A stretch of DNA of 43,473 nucleotides from an uncultured bacterium (GTDB lineage: Bacteria; Planctomycetota; UBA1135; UBA2386): contig CALCZA010000215.1 of the NCBI GenBank assembly GCA_937906475.1, positions 1-43,473 of the forward strand. Direction: 5' to 3'. The notes under the pieces are model-generated. The model was not told where the DNA came from and did no database searches. It worked only from the letters and a program-made list of their open reading frames with translations. The stretch's first letter is position 1. Each line of letters starts with the position of its first letter. A program made the position numbers and the translations under genes. Positions 15,237 through 22,905 of the stretch are shown one piece after another.

Positions 15237-17713
15237 GAGCGGATCTCCTTCTGCACGGGTGCCTTTGGGGTCTTAATCTTCGGGGGTTGGGTCTTGCCAG
15301 GCTTCTTGATGACCGGCTTCTTGGTTTGCCTTGGTGGCAATTTGACTGGTGGCAGTTTGGTTGGTGGCAGTTTGGTTGCCGGTTCCTTGGTTGCTGGCAC
15401 GAATGTCGGCCCAGCAGTCAGAGGCGGTGCGGCTGAAATCAGCACGTTCTTGCCACCAATGGCGAGCAGGATCTCGCCCTTCAGCGATAGCACGCCACTG
15501 TTGCCTTGCTTGGCCAACTCGTTGTTCAACTGGAAGTACCTCGCGCTCGCAAATTCGATGACTTCGTCGGGCTTGATGCTCTTCGCGACGACGCTGTTGC
15601 CATCGACCCAACGGTTGCCACGCAAGAAGAATGCGCGGTCACAAACCTGCAGCGCCTGACTCAGTTCCACCCGATTGAGATTGTGATCGAGATAGAGATT
15701 GCGAGGGTTCGCAACCGTCTGCGCCTTTTGGGCCCACAGGTTCTGGGCCTGATTGACGGCGCCGGCACCACTGCGAGTCACGACGGCGCGGCCTTGCAGG
15801 CTGTTCTGGCACGCCATGGACAACGACGCCCAGTCATCGAGTTTGCTGCCCTCTGTCGCGAGGAACGCGGTGTATTCGCCCAACACGCCGAAGCGCGCCG
15901 ACAGGCGCAGGATTTCATCGCGCAGTTCGCGCAGACGGGGATCGGCGAACGGATCGCGGCGCGGGGCACCAAACGGAGCGCCGAGGTCACCGCCTTGCTG
16001 ACGCAGTTCGTCAACCAAGAACGCAATCTGACGGCTCGCCCACAAGCGCGGCACAAACGCGTGGCGCGTCGTTGCCGACGACACCGGCATCGTAAATCCG
16101 TAGCGCTTCTCACCAGCCGGCGTGCGGCCGTGCAGTTCGAACCGCAAGTCGGCGTCACCCTTGTATTGACCGAGCACGACCAACTGACCGCCTTGGAACA
16201 AGTCGTTAATGCGGCGCGGCAGCACTTCGACGGTGCGCGCAACCGGTTGGCCATTGGCATCGACCGTGATTAGTGTCGGCTCAGCCAAGACCGGGTGATC
16301 GAGCCGCGCAAAGGTGCGCGCGACCTTCACCTCGACGTCTTCCTCAGGCAGCACGTAGGTCGTAACCGCGCGAGTTTCGTCGGCGATGCGGTCGAGCAAC
16401 GGCACGTTGACGTCGTGGCCAACGCCGAAGCAGAAGACGCGACGATTACGCGGGTTACCAGTTTGAATGAGCTTAAACAGGTCGCGTTCGCTGGTCGGGC
16501 CGACCGTCGGCAAGCCGTCGGTCAAGAACAGGACCAGCGGCAACGTGCCCTTCATCGTTGGCGCACGCAGGGCCTCAAGCAGAGCATCGTGAATATTGGT
16601 GCCGCCGTGCGGGCGGATACTCGCGACGAACTCACGCGCGACCTTCATGGTATTGGCGTCTTTGGCGACCGGTTGCTTGAACGCCTGGCCGACATCGTTG
16701 CCGTAATGAATGATCTGGATGCCTTCACCATCTTCGAGACCTTCTAGCACCTGCATCGCAGCAAGCTTGGCCTGCTCTAGTTTGCGACCAGCCATGCTGC
16801 CCGATCGATCGAGCACCAGCGTCACTTCGCGGCGCAGTTCGCCGACTCGAGCCATCCTTGGTGCGTTCGCAAGTAGTAGGAAGTAGCCACCGCCAATCGT
16901 TGGATCGGGGTAGGCGAACATCGCAGCCGTCGGATGGTCCCCCTGCTCAACCGTCGTGTAGCACATTCGGAATGCGCCAGGATCGCGCTGGCTTCGCTTG
17001 GTGACGCGCAGCGTCATCTTCTCTGCACCGCGACGCTGCACGTTGAACTCGTGACTCGGTGAGTAGCAGACGCCGATCGCTGTGCGCGCCGTCAACTCAA
17101 CCGTGATCGACCATGGCGCTTCACTGCTGAGCATCTCGCTGCGCGGCAACACGTAGTCGACGCGCTGGCCATCGACTTCTAGAACGTGATCGTAGGTGAG
17201 TCGGATCTTCTGGCGGCCGTTCGCGGGGACCGGAAAGACACTGCTGCGCAGACAGCAGTATCCCGAGAACTCGAGCATCGCCGGATCCTTCAGACGCGAA
17301 GTGATCTGGTCGTAGAGGCGACGTGCTTCGTCGCGCGGCAGGATCTTCGCGGTCGGCTCGCTCGCCGGGCCATCGAAGGTGAAGTTCGAAACTGCGGCTC
17401 CATCGGGGACCGGCAGCAGCAACACGGCCTCTTGCATGCGACCCGCCGGGTTGACGAGTTCGAACTCGAGAGTCGTCGTCGCCGCGCGATCATGAATTCG
17501 CACCTTGGCGCTCGCGGCTTGGATACGCACCGGCGCCATGCCGTAAGGAGCCAGCACGGAACGCGTCGGCACCACCCACTGGTGGGTCCAAGAAGAGCCC
17601 ATATGGGGCGACTGGGCCCCGAGCGATGCGGTCAGTAGTACCGGCAAGAACAGCGTCATGGCCGCTGCCATCGCCAGTTTGCCCAAGTAGTCAGAGAATC
17701 GTCGGTTGCTCAC
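15233..17713 (-). CDS. VIT and von Willebrand A domain surface protein with Pro/Lys-rich tail
   Basis: A GTG at 17713 preceded by AGGTGG gives an exported protein (MSNRRFSDYLGKLAMAAAM... LGAQS signal). Residues about 40-170 are a VIT (inter-alpha-trypsin inhibitor) domain, with VRIHDRAATTTLEFELVNP and EAVLLLPVPDGAAV. The VWA domain follows with an intact MIDAS: DRSGSM, the GGTN loop, and FLTDGLPTVG. About 200 further residues, mixed alpha and beta, end in a low-complexity tail built of KLPP-type pentapeptides. The VIT-VWA pairing is known from animal ITI heavy chains and many bacterial surface proteins, and suggests metal-dependent protein binding. No sortase motif or C-terminal membrane helix is seen. 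The frame is open upstream to 17770. It is first in a probable four- or five-gene unit. Confidence 0.9.
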   Translation of the reverse strand: MSNRRFSDYLGKLAMAAAMTLFLPVLLTASLGAQSPHMGSSWTHQWVVPTRSVLAPYGMAPVRIQAASAKVRIHDRAATTTLEFELVNPAGRMQEAVLLLPVPDGAAVSNFTFDGPASEPTAKILPRDEARRLYDQITSRLKDPAMLEFSGYCCLRSSVFPVPANGRQKIRLTYDHVLEVDGQRVDYVLPRSEMLSSEAPWSITVELTARTAIGVCYSPSHEFNVQRRGAEKMTLRVTKRSQRDPGAFRMCYTTVEQGDHPTAAMFAYPDPTIGGGYFLLLANAPRMARVGELRREVTLVLDRSGSMAGRKLEQAKLAAMQVLEGLEDGEGIQIIHYGNDVGQAFKQPVAKDANTMKVAREFVASIRPHGGTNIHDALLEALRAPTMKGTLPLVLFLTDGLPTVGPTSERDLFKLIQTGNPRNRRVFCFGVGHDVNVPLLDRIADETRAVTTYVLPEEDVEVKVARTFARLDHPVLAEPTLITVDANGQPVARTVEVLPRRINDLFQGGQLVVLGQYKGDADLRFELHGRTPAGEKRYGFTMPVSSATTRHAFVPRLWASRQIAFLVDELRQQGGDLGAPFGAPRRDPFADPRLRELRDEILRLSARFGVLGEYTAFLATEGSKLDDWASLSMACQNSLQGRAVVTRSGAGAVNQAQNLWAQKAQTVANPRNLYLDHNLNRVELSQALQVCDRAFFLRGNRWVDGNSVVAKSIKPDEVIEFASARYFQLNNELAKQGNSGVLSLKGEILLAIGGKNVLISAAPPLTAGPTFVPATKEPATKLPPTKLPPVKLPPRQTKKPVIKKPGKTQPPKIKTPKAPVQKEIRS
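15332..15391 (-). repeat. Four tandem 15-base units coding the KLPPx tail
   Basis: Four head-to-tail 15-base units lie at 15332-15346, 15347-15361, 15362-15376 and 15377-15391. Units two and three are identical (tggtggcagtttggt on the plus strand) and the outer two are diverged. On the coding strand each gives a Pro/Lys-rich pentapeptide. The pattern fits recent slippage or unequal exchange in the C-terminal tail of the VIT-VWA gene. Confidence 0.8.
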
Positions 17714-17846
17714 AAGCCCACCTCTTTGGTGTCGGTTCAAGTTTTGGTCGTCGGCAAGCATCTGGTTCACGGGGTCCGTCCCATGTCTTGTCGACCCAAT
17801 AGACGCTGCAACGCGCCCTGATTGGGTAAGGGCTCCGTAAGGCCGC

Positions 17847-17874
17847 TTGACGAACTAGCGAGACCGACTACTTT
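17847..17874 (+). promoter_or_regulatory. Putative sigma-70-type promoter
   Basis: TTGACG (17847-17852) and TACTTT (17869-17874) are separated by 16 bases and lie about 30 bases before the ATG at 17904. The -35 box is good and the -10 box is fair. The gap is shared with the divergent VIT-VWA operon, whose own promoter I could not place. Confidence 0.35.
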
Positions 17875-17903
17875 ACCTTGCAAAGCCAAACCCCTGGACA
17901 CTG

Positions 17904-18536
17904 ATGGAACTCCGAGACGCGATCGACCAGATCACGACAATCCGCAGCCAACTGGCCGCTACCGAACACCTCAAGAGCCTGCGCGCCATTCCAGTCGCGT
18001 TGTCTGGCGTGCTTGCGATCGCTGCGGCAATCGCACAAACGCTGTGGCTTGAGAACCCGATCGACTACCCGCGCCGTTACTTGATGCTGTGGTGTGGCGC
18101 CGCCGTCATCAGTGGCGTGCTCGCGGCTGTCGTCGTTACGCGACGCACGTTCCGCTGCCCGGGCGAACTCAGCGCCGCGAATGCGTGGCTGGCCGTGCGT
18201 CAGTTCGCACCAAGCCTAGTCGTTGGCGCAATCGTGACGTGGTTCGTCGTGGATCGCATCCCGCACCTGCTTTGGATCCTGCCCGGCTTGTGGCAGTTGC
18301 TGTTTGGCCTCGGCAATCTCGCGGCGCATCGCTTGCTGCCAGCACCTGCGTTCTTCGTCGGTGTGACGTTCGTCGCGACCGGCACGTGCTGCTTGTGGTT
18401 TGGCGAACTCGCACTCGATCCATGGGCGATGGGCTTGCCGTTCGCCGCCGGCCAATTGGCACTGGCCTCCATTCTATGGTGGCACCACGAGCGCCCCCAA
18501 TCATCCCTCTTGCCGAGTGCGGAGTCCCAACGATGA
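17904..18536 (+). CDS. Integral membrane protein, function unknown
   Basis: A 210-residue protein with a short cytoplasmic N-terminal helix (MELRDAIDQITTIRSQLAAT) and about five or six membrane helices: near residues 28-50, 60-82, 105-122, 124-142, 148-167 and 172-190. A short His/Ser-rich tail follows. No catalytic motif is visible. Its stop overlaps the start of the following winged-helix regulator (ATGA), so the two are translated together. The pairing of a small membrane protein with a HTH_34-type regulator recurs in many bacteria, but the function is not known to me. Confidence 0.8.
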   Translation: MELRDAIDQITTIRSQLAATEHLKSLRAIPVALSGVLAIAAAIAQTLWLENPIDYPRRYLMLWCGAAVISGVLAAVVVTRRTFRCPGELSAANAWLAVRQFAPSLVVGAIVTWFVVDRIPHLLWILPGLWQLLFGLGNLAAHRLLPAPAFFVGVTFVATGTCCLWFGELALDPWAMGLPFAAGQLALASILWWHHERPQSSLLPSAESQR

Positions 18537-18916
18537 GCAACGAACCAGAAGACGGCGGCCGCTACGCCTACGAAGGGCTCGATCGTGTGCTGCATGAAAA
18601 GGCACGCCTCGGCATTGTCACATCACTAGCGGCACGCGCGGAAGGCCTGTTGTTCACCGACTTGAAGTCGCTGTGCAACTTGACCGACGGCAACTTGTCG
18701 CGACACCTGACGGTGCTGCAAGAAGCTGAAATCGTCGAGATCCACAAGGGCTACAAGGGCAAGCGCCCACAGACGCTTTGCCGCTTGAGCGAAGCCGGAC
18801 GCACGCGCTACCTCGAATATATCGCGGTGCTTGGTGCCGTTCTCGATGACGCGGTGCAGGCATCGAAAGCCGCGCGCGTCAACAACATCCTACCGGACGG
18901 CTTTAGTCCGGCGTAG
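18533..18916 (+). CDS. Winged-helix DNA-binding regulator (HTH_34-like)
   Basis: The 127-residue product has the layout of the winged-helix group PF13601 (MarR/ArsR-like): LDRVLHEKARLGIVTSLAA, the recognition helix region LCNLTDGNLSRHLTVLQEA, and a wing with GYKGKRPQTLCRLSEAGR. The C-terminal helix (YLEYIAVLGAVLDDAV) probably dimerises. I chose ATG 18533, which overlaps the stop of the membrane protein gene; the frame is open further upstream but that part is the shadow of the membrane protein. It probably regulates its own operon. No conserved cysteine or histidine set for metal sensing is visible. Confidence 0.88.
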   Translation: MSNEPEDGGRYAYEGLDRVLHEKARLGIVTSLAARAEGLLFTDLKSLCNLTDGNLSRHLTVLQEAEIVEIHKGYKGKRPQTLCRLSEAGRTRYLEYIAVLGAVLDDAVQASKAARVNNILPDGFSPA

Positions 18917-19018
18917 TCGCCGTAGCGAACGATCAGATTCCGATCGTCAACTGCAGGCCGTTCGCACTCGAGATGGTGAACGCCAGTGCCAGCAATGCTG
19001 ACACGGCGTCCCTTATCA

Positions 19019-19372
19019 TCACGTCTTGATCGTGGTGTTCGGTTCCTTCTTCTTGATCGCTTCGCAGATGGCCTCAGCCTTGATCTTGCTGCTGTCGAAG
19101 TGAACGGTGAAGCCATCGGGGCCCGGGGCGATTTCGATCTCGCCGACACCATCAACACCTTCCAATGAGCTGCGCACGGCAGCTACACAAGCGCCTCATA
19201 TGGGCTTGCCAAGTTCGAACTTGGAGGAAGCGGCCGCGACAACCTTGGTTTCGTTGCTGGCTGGAGTGTTGCTGGCCGGAGTGTTGCCACCCTCACCAGC
19301 TTCTTTCGGGGCTTCGGCGGTGCAGCCGGCAAGGAGCAGCGCAATGGCGCCAGCTGTGATCAATCGAATCAT
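19019..19372 (-). CDS. Candidate selenoprotein: HMA-like lipoprotein with UGAC metal/redox motif
   Basis: Read through an in-frame TGA at 19198-19196, this frame gives a 117-residue protein from ATG 19372 to TGA 19019. The N-terminus MIRLITAGAIALLLAGC has a lipobox (LAGC, C17), followed by a low-complexity linker with NTPASNTPASN. Residues 50-117 look like a heavy-metal-associated (HMA) ferredoxin-like domain: KFELGKPI-U59-GAC62-VAAVRSSLEGVDGVGEIEI, then the beta strand FTVHFDSSKIKAEAI. The HMA family has CxxC at this exact place, so UGA replaces the first metal-binding cysteine. A hairpin follows the UGA as in a bacterial SECIS. Without readthrough only a 58-residue lipoprotein stub would be made and the conserved domain would be untranslated. 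The gene lies 74 bases after a co-oriented gene. Confidence 0.8.
19168..19184 (-). promoter_or_regulatory. Candidate bacterial SECIS hairpin
   Basis: On the mRNA, AGCUGC (19184-19179) pairs perfectly with GCAGCU (19173-19168) around a 5-base loop CGUGC (19178-19174). The loop starts 17 bases after the UGA and has G then U at its second and third positions, as does the loop of the other candidate in this window. The stem is short (6 pairs) but fully Watson-Crick, which is rare by chance at this exact distance. Confidence 0.55.
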
Positions 19373-19392
19373 GTTATCTCTCGAGTTGGGGG

Positions 19393-19404
19393 ATCCCGCG
19401 GGAT
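19393..19404. promoter_or_regulatory. 12-base perfect palindrome before the HMA-like gene
   Basis: ATCCCGCGGGAT reads the same on both strands and lies 21 bases upstream of the ATG at 19372, between it and the stop of the preceding gene. It could be an operator or a weak hairpin. No regulator is identified for it. Confidence 0.25.
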
Positions 19405-19446
19405 ATCCGCGAGTGCCCAGATACTACGCGAGAGATGTGATTGGAT

Positions 19447-22014
19447 TCAGTTCGGCTGCTTGGATACGCGAGGATCGCCGAAGTTCACGCCGGCCGGCAA
19501 CCCCTGAAGCGAAGAGTGCAGCACCTGGAAGTGCGGCCGACCCTGAGCATCTGGACCGCGGAACACCAGCGTCGCCGCCGCTCCTTCCGGCACAACCCGC
19601 CCAAGCATAACAGCTAAAGACGTTTGGCTACGGACGGGCGCGTCCGCACCATCCTGATGCGGTATCAACAACACTGCACGACCACTGAAGCGCGGCAGGT
19701 GCGATTGTAATTCTGCTTCGACCGCAGCAATGTGCGCTGCATCTTCACCTGCGGCGATGCCAATCATGACCATCGGCGGGACCGACTCATCGCGCCGGCC
19801 AAGCAACGTGACCAAAGCGCCTTCGGCGGCCGGCTTCGGCGGCAACACGACAGCGGCGCGAGCACTCGATGCTGGCGTCGCTTTTGCCGAAGTCACTGTA
19901 GCTGCAGCGGGCACCTCAGAAGGCACCCCGTCTTCTGCCGTCAACTGAGGGATCACTGCCTCGGCCTTCGGCTCGGGATGCAGTTGCACGGCATCACCTG
20001 CCCCGTTGTCGAGTTTGATAGTCGAAGCGTTCTTGCTGCGCAACGCAGCGAGCAACACCGCAACGCCAGCGTGATCCACCGCGGCTCCGGGCCAAACAAT
20101 CGTCGCGGTTACCGCAACCAACAGACCAGCTTCCTTGATGCGCGCAGGCATCTCGACCACGAGCATGCGCAAGTCCATCGCCTCATCACCAGTCGGCTCG
20201 ATCACGAAGCGCGCTTCCTTACCTTTCTTCTTGGCCGACTCAAACAGCGGCGGATAGATCTGCATCGGCTCGACGCCATCGAGCACGACACGCGAAGCGC
20301 CTTGCTCAAGAACATAGTCCCCGACGGCTTGCGCAGCCGAGGAACTGGCAATCGTCACCGACTGCAATGCCACCGTAACACCTTCGAGTTCGCGGATCAG
20401 CGCGCGGCGCTGCTGCGCCTCATCGCGACCGTCGATGACGATCGAAACCGAAAGGCCGGCTTCGCTTTCGGAAACCGCCAGCATCGACGGCAACAAGACG
20501 TCGTGCTCGCCGCCCTCGACGATCTCCAAGCGCATCGCGCCAGCCTCTGCAACGGCCGTGCACACGTTCTGTCGGAGAGTACGCGACACAGCACCATCGC
20601 CAACGAAATCAACACGCACGGATTGGCCACGCAGCGACGAGACCTTTGCCGGCAAACAACGATCAACCGCCCGCTGCAGGTCTCGCGGCTTACCCGCCTC
20701 AGTATCGACGCGCATCGTTTGCGCTTCGCCGTCCACACCAAACGCCACGGGTTCGGGATAGAACGGCTCGCGCAAATCGCGCGCGATCGTACAACACAGG
20801 CGCCTTGGCGACAGTTTGGTCATCACGGCCTCGAGACTCTTCAGCGCTTCTGCATCGAGTGCGAAGTCCTGCGGCCAATCAATCACCACGTGCTTACCGT
20901 TCGTATCGCCGTGATGTTCAGCGCACTCACGCTCAAACGCGGACAACACCGCGGCGCGCGAACGACCGTTTGACGCCAGGCGCAATTCGACTTCATTGCC
21001 GACACGCACGCTGATCAGCGGCGGCCAGATAATGTCGGTGTCATCCTGACCGCCAACTTCAATCAGTGTCGCACCAGCGTTGCGGGCGAAATCGACACAG
21101 AAGGCCTGAACCTCAGCGGATTCACGCGCAAACTGGTAGCACACGTTCTTGCCATCGACAGCGGCCGCATGACTAGGCAGCACCAACGTCAATGCGTCGA
21201 CAATAGTCGCGTCGTCATCGGTCAACGAAATCGCGATCGCGACCTTATTGCCCGAGATTGAGCACTTGATGCGGTCTTCGAGTTCGCGATCAAACAACAC
21301 ACGTGCGCCGATCGAGCAACTCTTGGCGCCGGCATCGCGGAACGCCATCGCCATTGCGTCACGCATCATCGCGTCAGGCTTGGCACCGCCCTTGAACTGG
21401 AACAAAAAGCGCGCGTCCCGGCCCGAATCAGTCAACTGGACCATGTGCGAGGCCATCGCCGTCGGCAGATCGACAAGTTCGCAATCACCTGTTGCCACCT
21501 GCACCCTGGTCTCACCATCGACAACAACAGACGTAATCTCGACCGCCGGCAGAGCACCTTCGAGTACGCGCTCGTCACCGAAGCCACGACTCACAACCAA
21601 CAACAGCGGCTTCTGAGAACTGAACTTGTCGGCAACGAGTCCCTTGATGGCCGTGCCAATAAGCGCGTCGCCAGTGAAGCGCACCAAGACTTTCTGGTGG
21701 CGAAGCATTTCACCGAACGAGCCAGCGATGCGCGTCAGAGGAGCGTCGACTGCGTCGGCCACTTCCTTCTTGGGCATCTCCGGCACGTCGACTGTGACCT
21801 CAACATCGTAGCCTGCGTCATCGCTCGCCTTGCAGGTCGCCTTGACGAGACCTTCGTCTTCTTCCTCGATCGGTTCGAGTTGCGGAAGATCATCAAGCGC
21901 CTCCAACTCGGGCAGATCCTCGAGCGGTTCGAGTTCTGGCAATGCAGCTTCGATTTCGTCCTGAGCGGAGCGTCCTGGTCGCTTGCGGGGCAGCCCGTGG
22001 CCGTGCTTGGTCAT
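19447..22014 (-). CDS. Large cytoplasmic protein of about seven 85-residue tandem repeats, function unknown
   Basis: ATG 22014 opens an 855-residue protein without signal peptide or membrane segment. The N-terminus is basic (MTKHGHGLPRKRPGRSAQDE), followed by an acidic Leu/Pro repeat (LPELEPLEDLPELEALDDLP). From about residue 80 to 700 I count about seven diverged repeats of 80-90 residues. Each starts with a short strand of the type VRVDF or VVIDW, continues with a helix and a GA...L.I..G strand-turn, then a PPL or LPS segment, and ends with a strand and a helix (for example EVELRLASNGRSRAAVLSAF). An Ala/Pro-rich linker precedes a C-terminal domain of about 110 residues. I know no named family for it. 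The frame continues upstream to 22080 with no sign of coding. Confidence 0.8.
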   Translation of the reverse strand: MTKHGHGLPRKRPGRSAQDEIEAALPELEPLEDLPELEALDDLPQLEPIEEEDEGLVKATCKASDDAGYDVEVTVDVPEMPKKEVADAVDAPLTRIAGSFGEMLRHQKVLVRFTGDALIGTAIKGLVADKFSSQKPLLLVVSRGFGDERVLEGALPAVEITSVVVDGETRVQVATGDCELVDLPTAMASHMVQLTDSGRDARFLFQFKGGAKPDAMMRDAMAMAFRDAGAKSCSIGARVLFDRELEDRIKCSISGNKVAIAISLTDDDATIVDALTLVLPSHAAAVDGKNVCYQFARESAEVQAFCVDFARNAGATLIEVGGQDDTDIIWPPLISVRVGNEVELRLASNGRSRAAVLSAFERECAEHHGDTNGKHVVIDWPQDFALDAEALKSLEAVMTKLSPRRLCCTIARDLREPFYPEPVAFGVDGEAQTMRVDTEAGKPRDLQRAVDRCLPAKVSSLRGQSVRVDFVGDGAVSRTLRQNVCTAVAEAGAMRLEIVEGGEHDVLLPSMLAVSESEAGLSVSIVIDGRDEAQQRRALIRELEGVTVALQSVTIASSSAAQAVGDYVLEQGASRVVLDGVEPMQIYPPLFESAKKKGKEARFVIEPTGDEAMDLRMLVVEMPARIKEAGLLVAVTATIVWPGAAVDHAGVAVLLAALRSKNASTIKLDNGAGDAVQLHPEPKAEAVIPQLTAEDGVPSEVPAAATVTSAKATPASSARAAVVLPPKPAAEGALVTLLGRRDESVPPMVMIGIAAGEDAAHIAAVEAELQSHLPRFSGRAVLLIPHQDGADAPVRSQTSLAVMLGRVVPEGAAATLVFRGPDAQGRPHFQVLHSSLQGLPAGVNFGDPRVSKQPN

Positions 22015-22089
22015 TCGTTCGTTTCGCGGGTTTCGAGAGGTGAGGGTCCCCCAAAGTAGCGGGATACATGCCCGCGCCAAGGGCCGGCG

Positions 22090-22796
22090 TCAGCTTGACG
22101 GCCAAAAGCCATGACTCGTTGCAAAAACGTCTGAGCAGACACGTTGGACCGCACCCCCGCTGGCGACTGCCCCAGCCTGGCAAGCTGCTCGCGGCAACGC
22201 GTCGCTAACACCAGCGACCAAGGCTGGGTCCTTGCGCCAAAAGGCCGGAACCACGGCGCCTTCGTAGGCGAGTTGCCACCCAGCCTCGACCGAGTGCGAC
22301 TTCGCGCCGGCACGGCACGCGTATTCCCCTTCAGCTTCGGTCGGCAAGCGATTGAACCCTGCGGCCTTCTCGCTGAGCCACTTGCAATATTGGCGCGCGG
22401 CAACGTGCGACATGCAGATCGCCGGTTAACCCTGCCGGCCCATGCTGCACGTCATCTCCATTTAGACCGGATTCGGCCGACCCATGCCGTCGGGCTTTTT
22501 ACTTTGCGGGCGCTCTTCGCCGGTGCCCCAGACGGCGTGTCCATCCCAACGGATCTCGCACTTCCCACAAAGAACGAACCACCGGCGACCGGCACCAAAT
22601 CGATCTTAACATCGCTCGTGGCTACCTTCTGGCTGTCGGCGAAATCGTACCTGTCACCTGGTTTGGCGCTATTTGGCGCATTGCCGCCACCAGCGTCGGC
22701 ATCACCCTATTCAGCGGACTTAAGTTCGCCGCCACCACCGGCGAGCAACAGCAGCAGGGGATTGGAAGTAGACAGCAGCAATCGATTGACGGACAC
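22090..22796 (-). pseudogene. Degenerate formylglycine-generating-enzyme (sulfatase-modifying factor) family gene
   Basis: The original gene is readable from GTG 22796: a lipoprotein-like signal (MSVNRLLLSTSNPLLLLLAG) then a TAG at 22709. Further on, VKIDLVPVAGGSF is the usual start of the FGE-sulfatase domain, but the reading frame shifts and a segment of about 25 residues is missing before GKCEIRWDGHAVW. PDGMGRPNPV, MEMTCSMGRQG and [20 protein letters not shown] follow, with in-frame TAA codons at 22464 and 22428. [14 protein letters not shown] shows a Gly where the family has Trp. The C-terminal part, with the GLYDMHGNVWEW region, is not recognisable. At least three stops and one frameshift make this a pseudogene, not a recoded gene. 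The 109 bases up to hflK hold nothing else I recognise. Confidence 0.82.
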
Positions 22797-22905
22797 GCCT
22801 TAGCGCCTCTCGACTGAGCGCCGAGAAGAGCGCAACCGACCGATAAGGCTCCCGCATCGGGCAACGACCCTCGATATGCATGCTGCCGGGGCCTACAACG
22901 GGCCT

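Noticed and set aside
19732..20973. Long plus-strand open frame of 413 codons opposite the repeat protein.
   Set aside because: Arg/His-rich composition without domain pattern; the minus strand shows regular repeats.
22426..22464. In-frame TAA codons in the FGE-like gene as possible recoding.
   Set aside because: There are also a TAG, a frameshift and a deletion, and TAA is not known to be recoded here; plain decay explains it.
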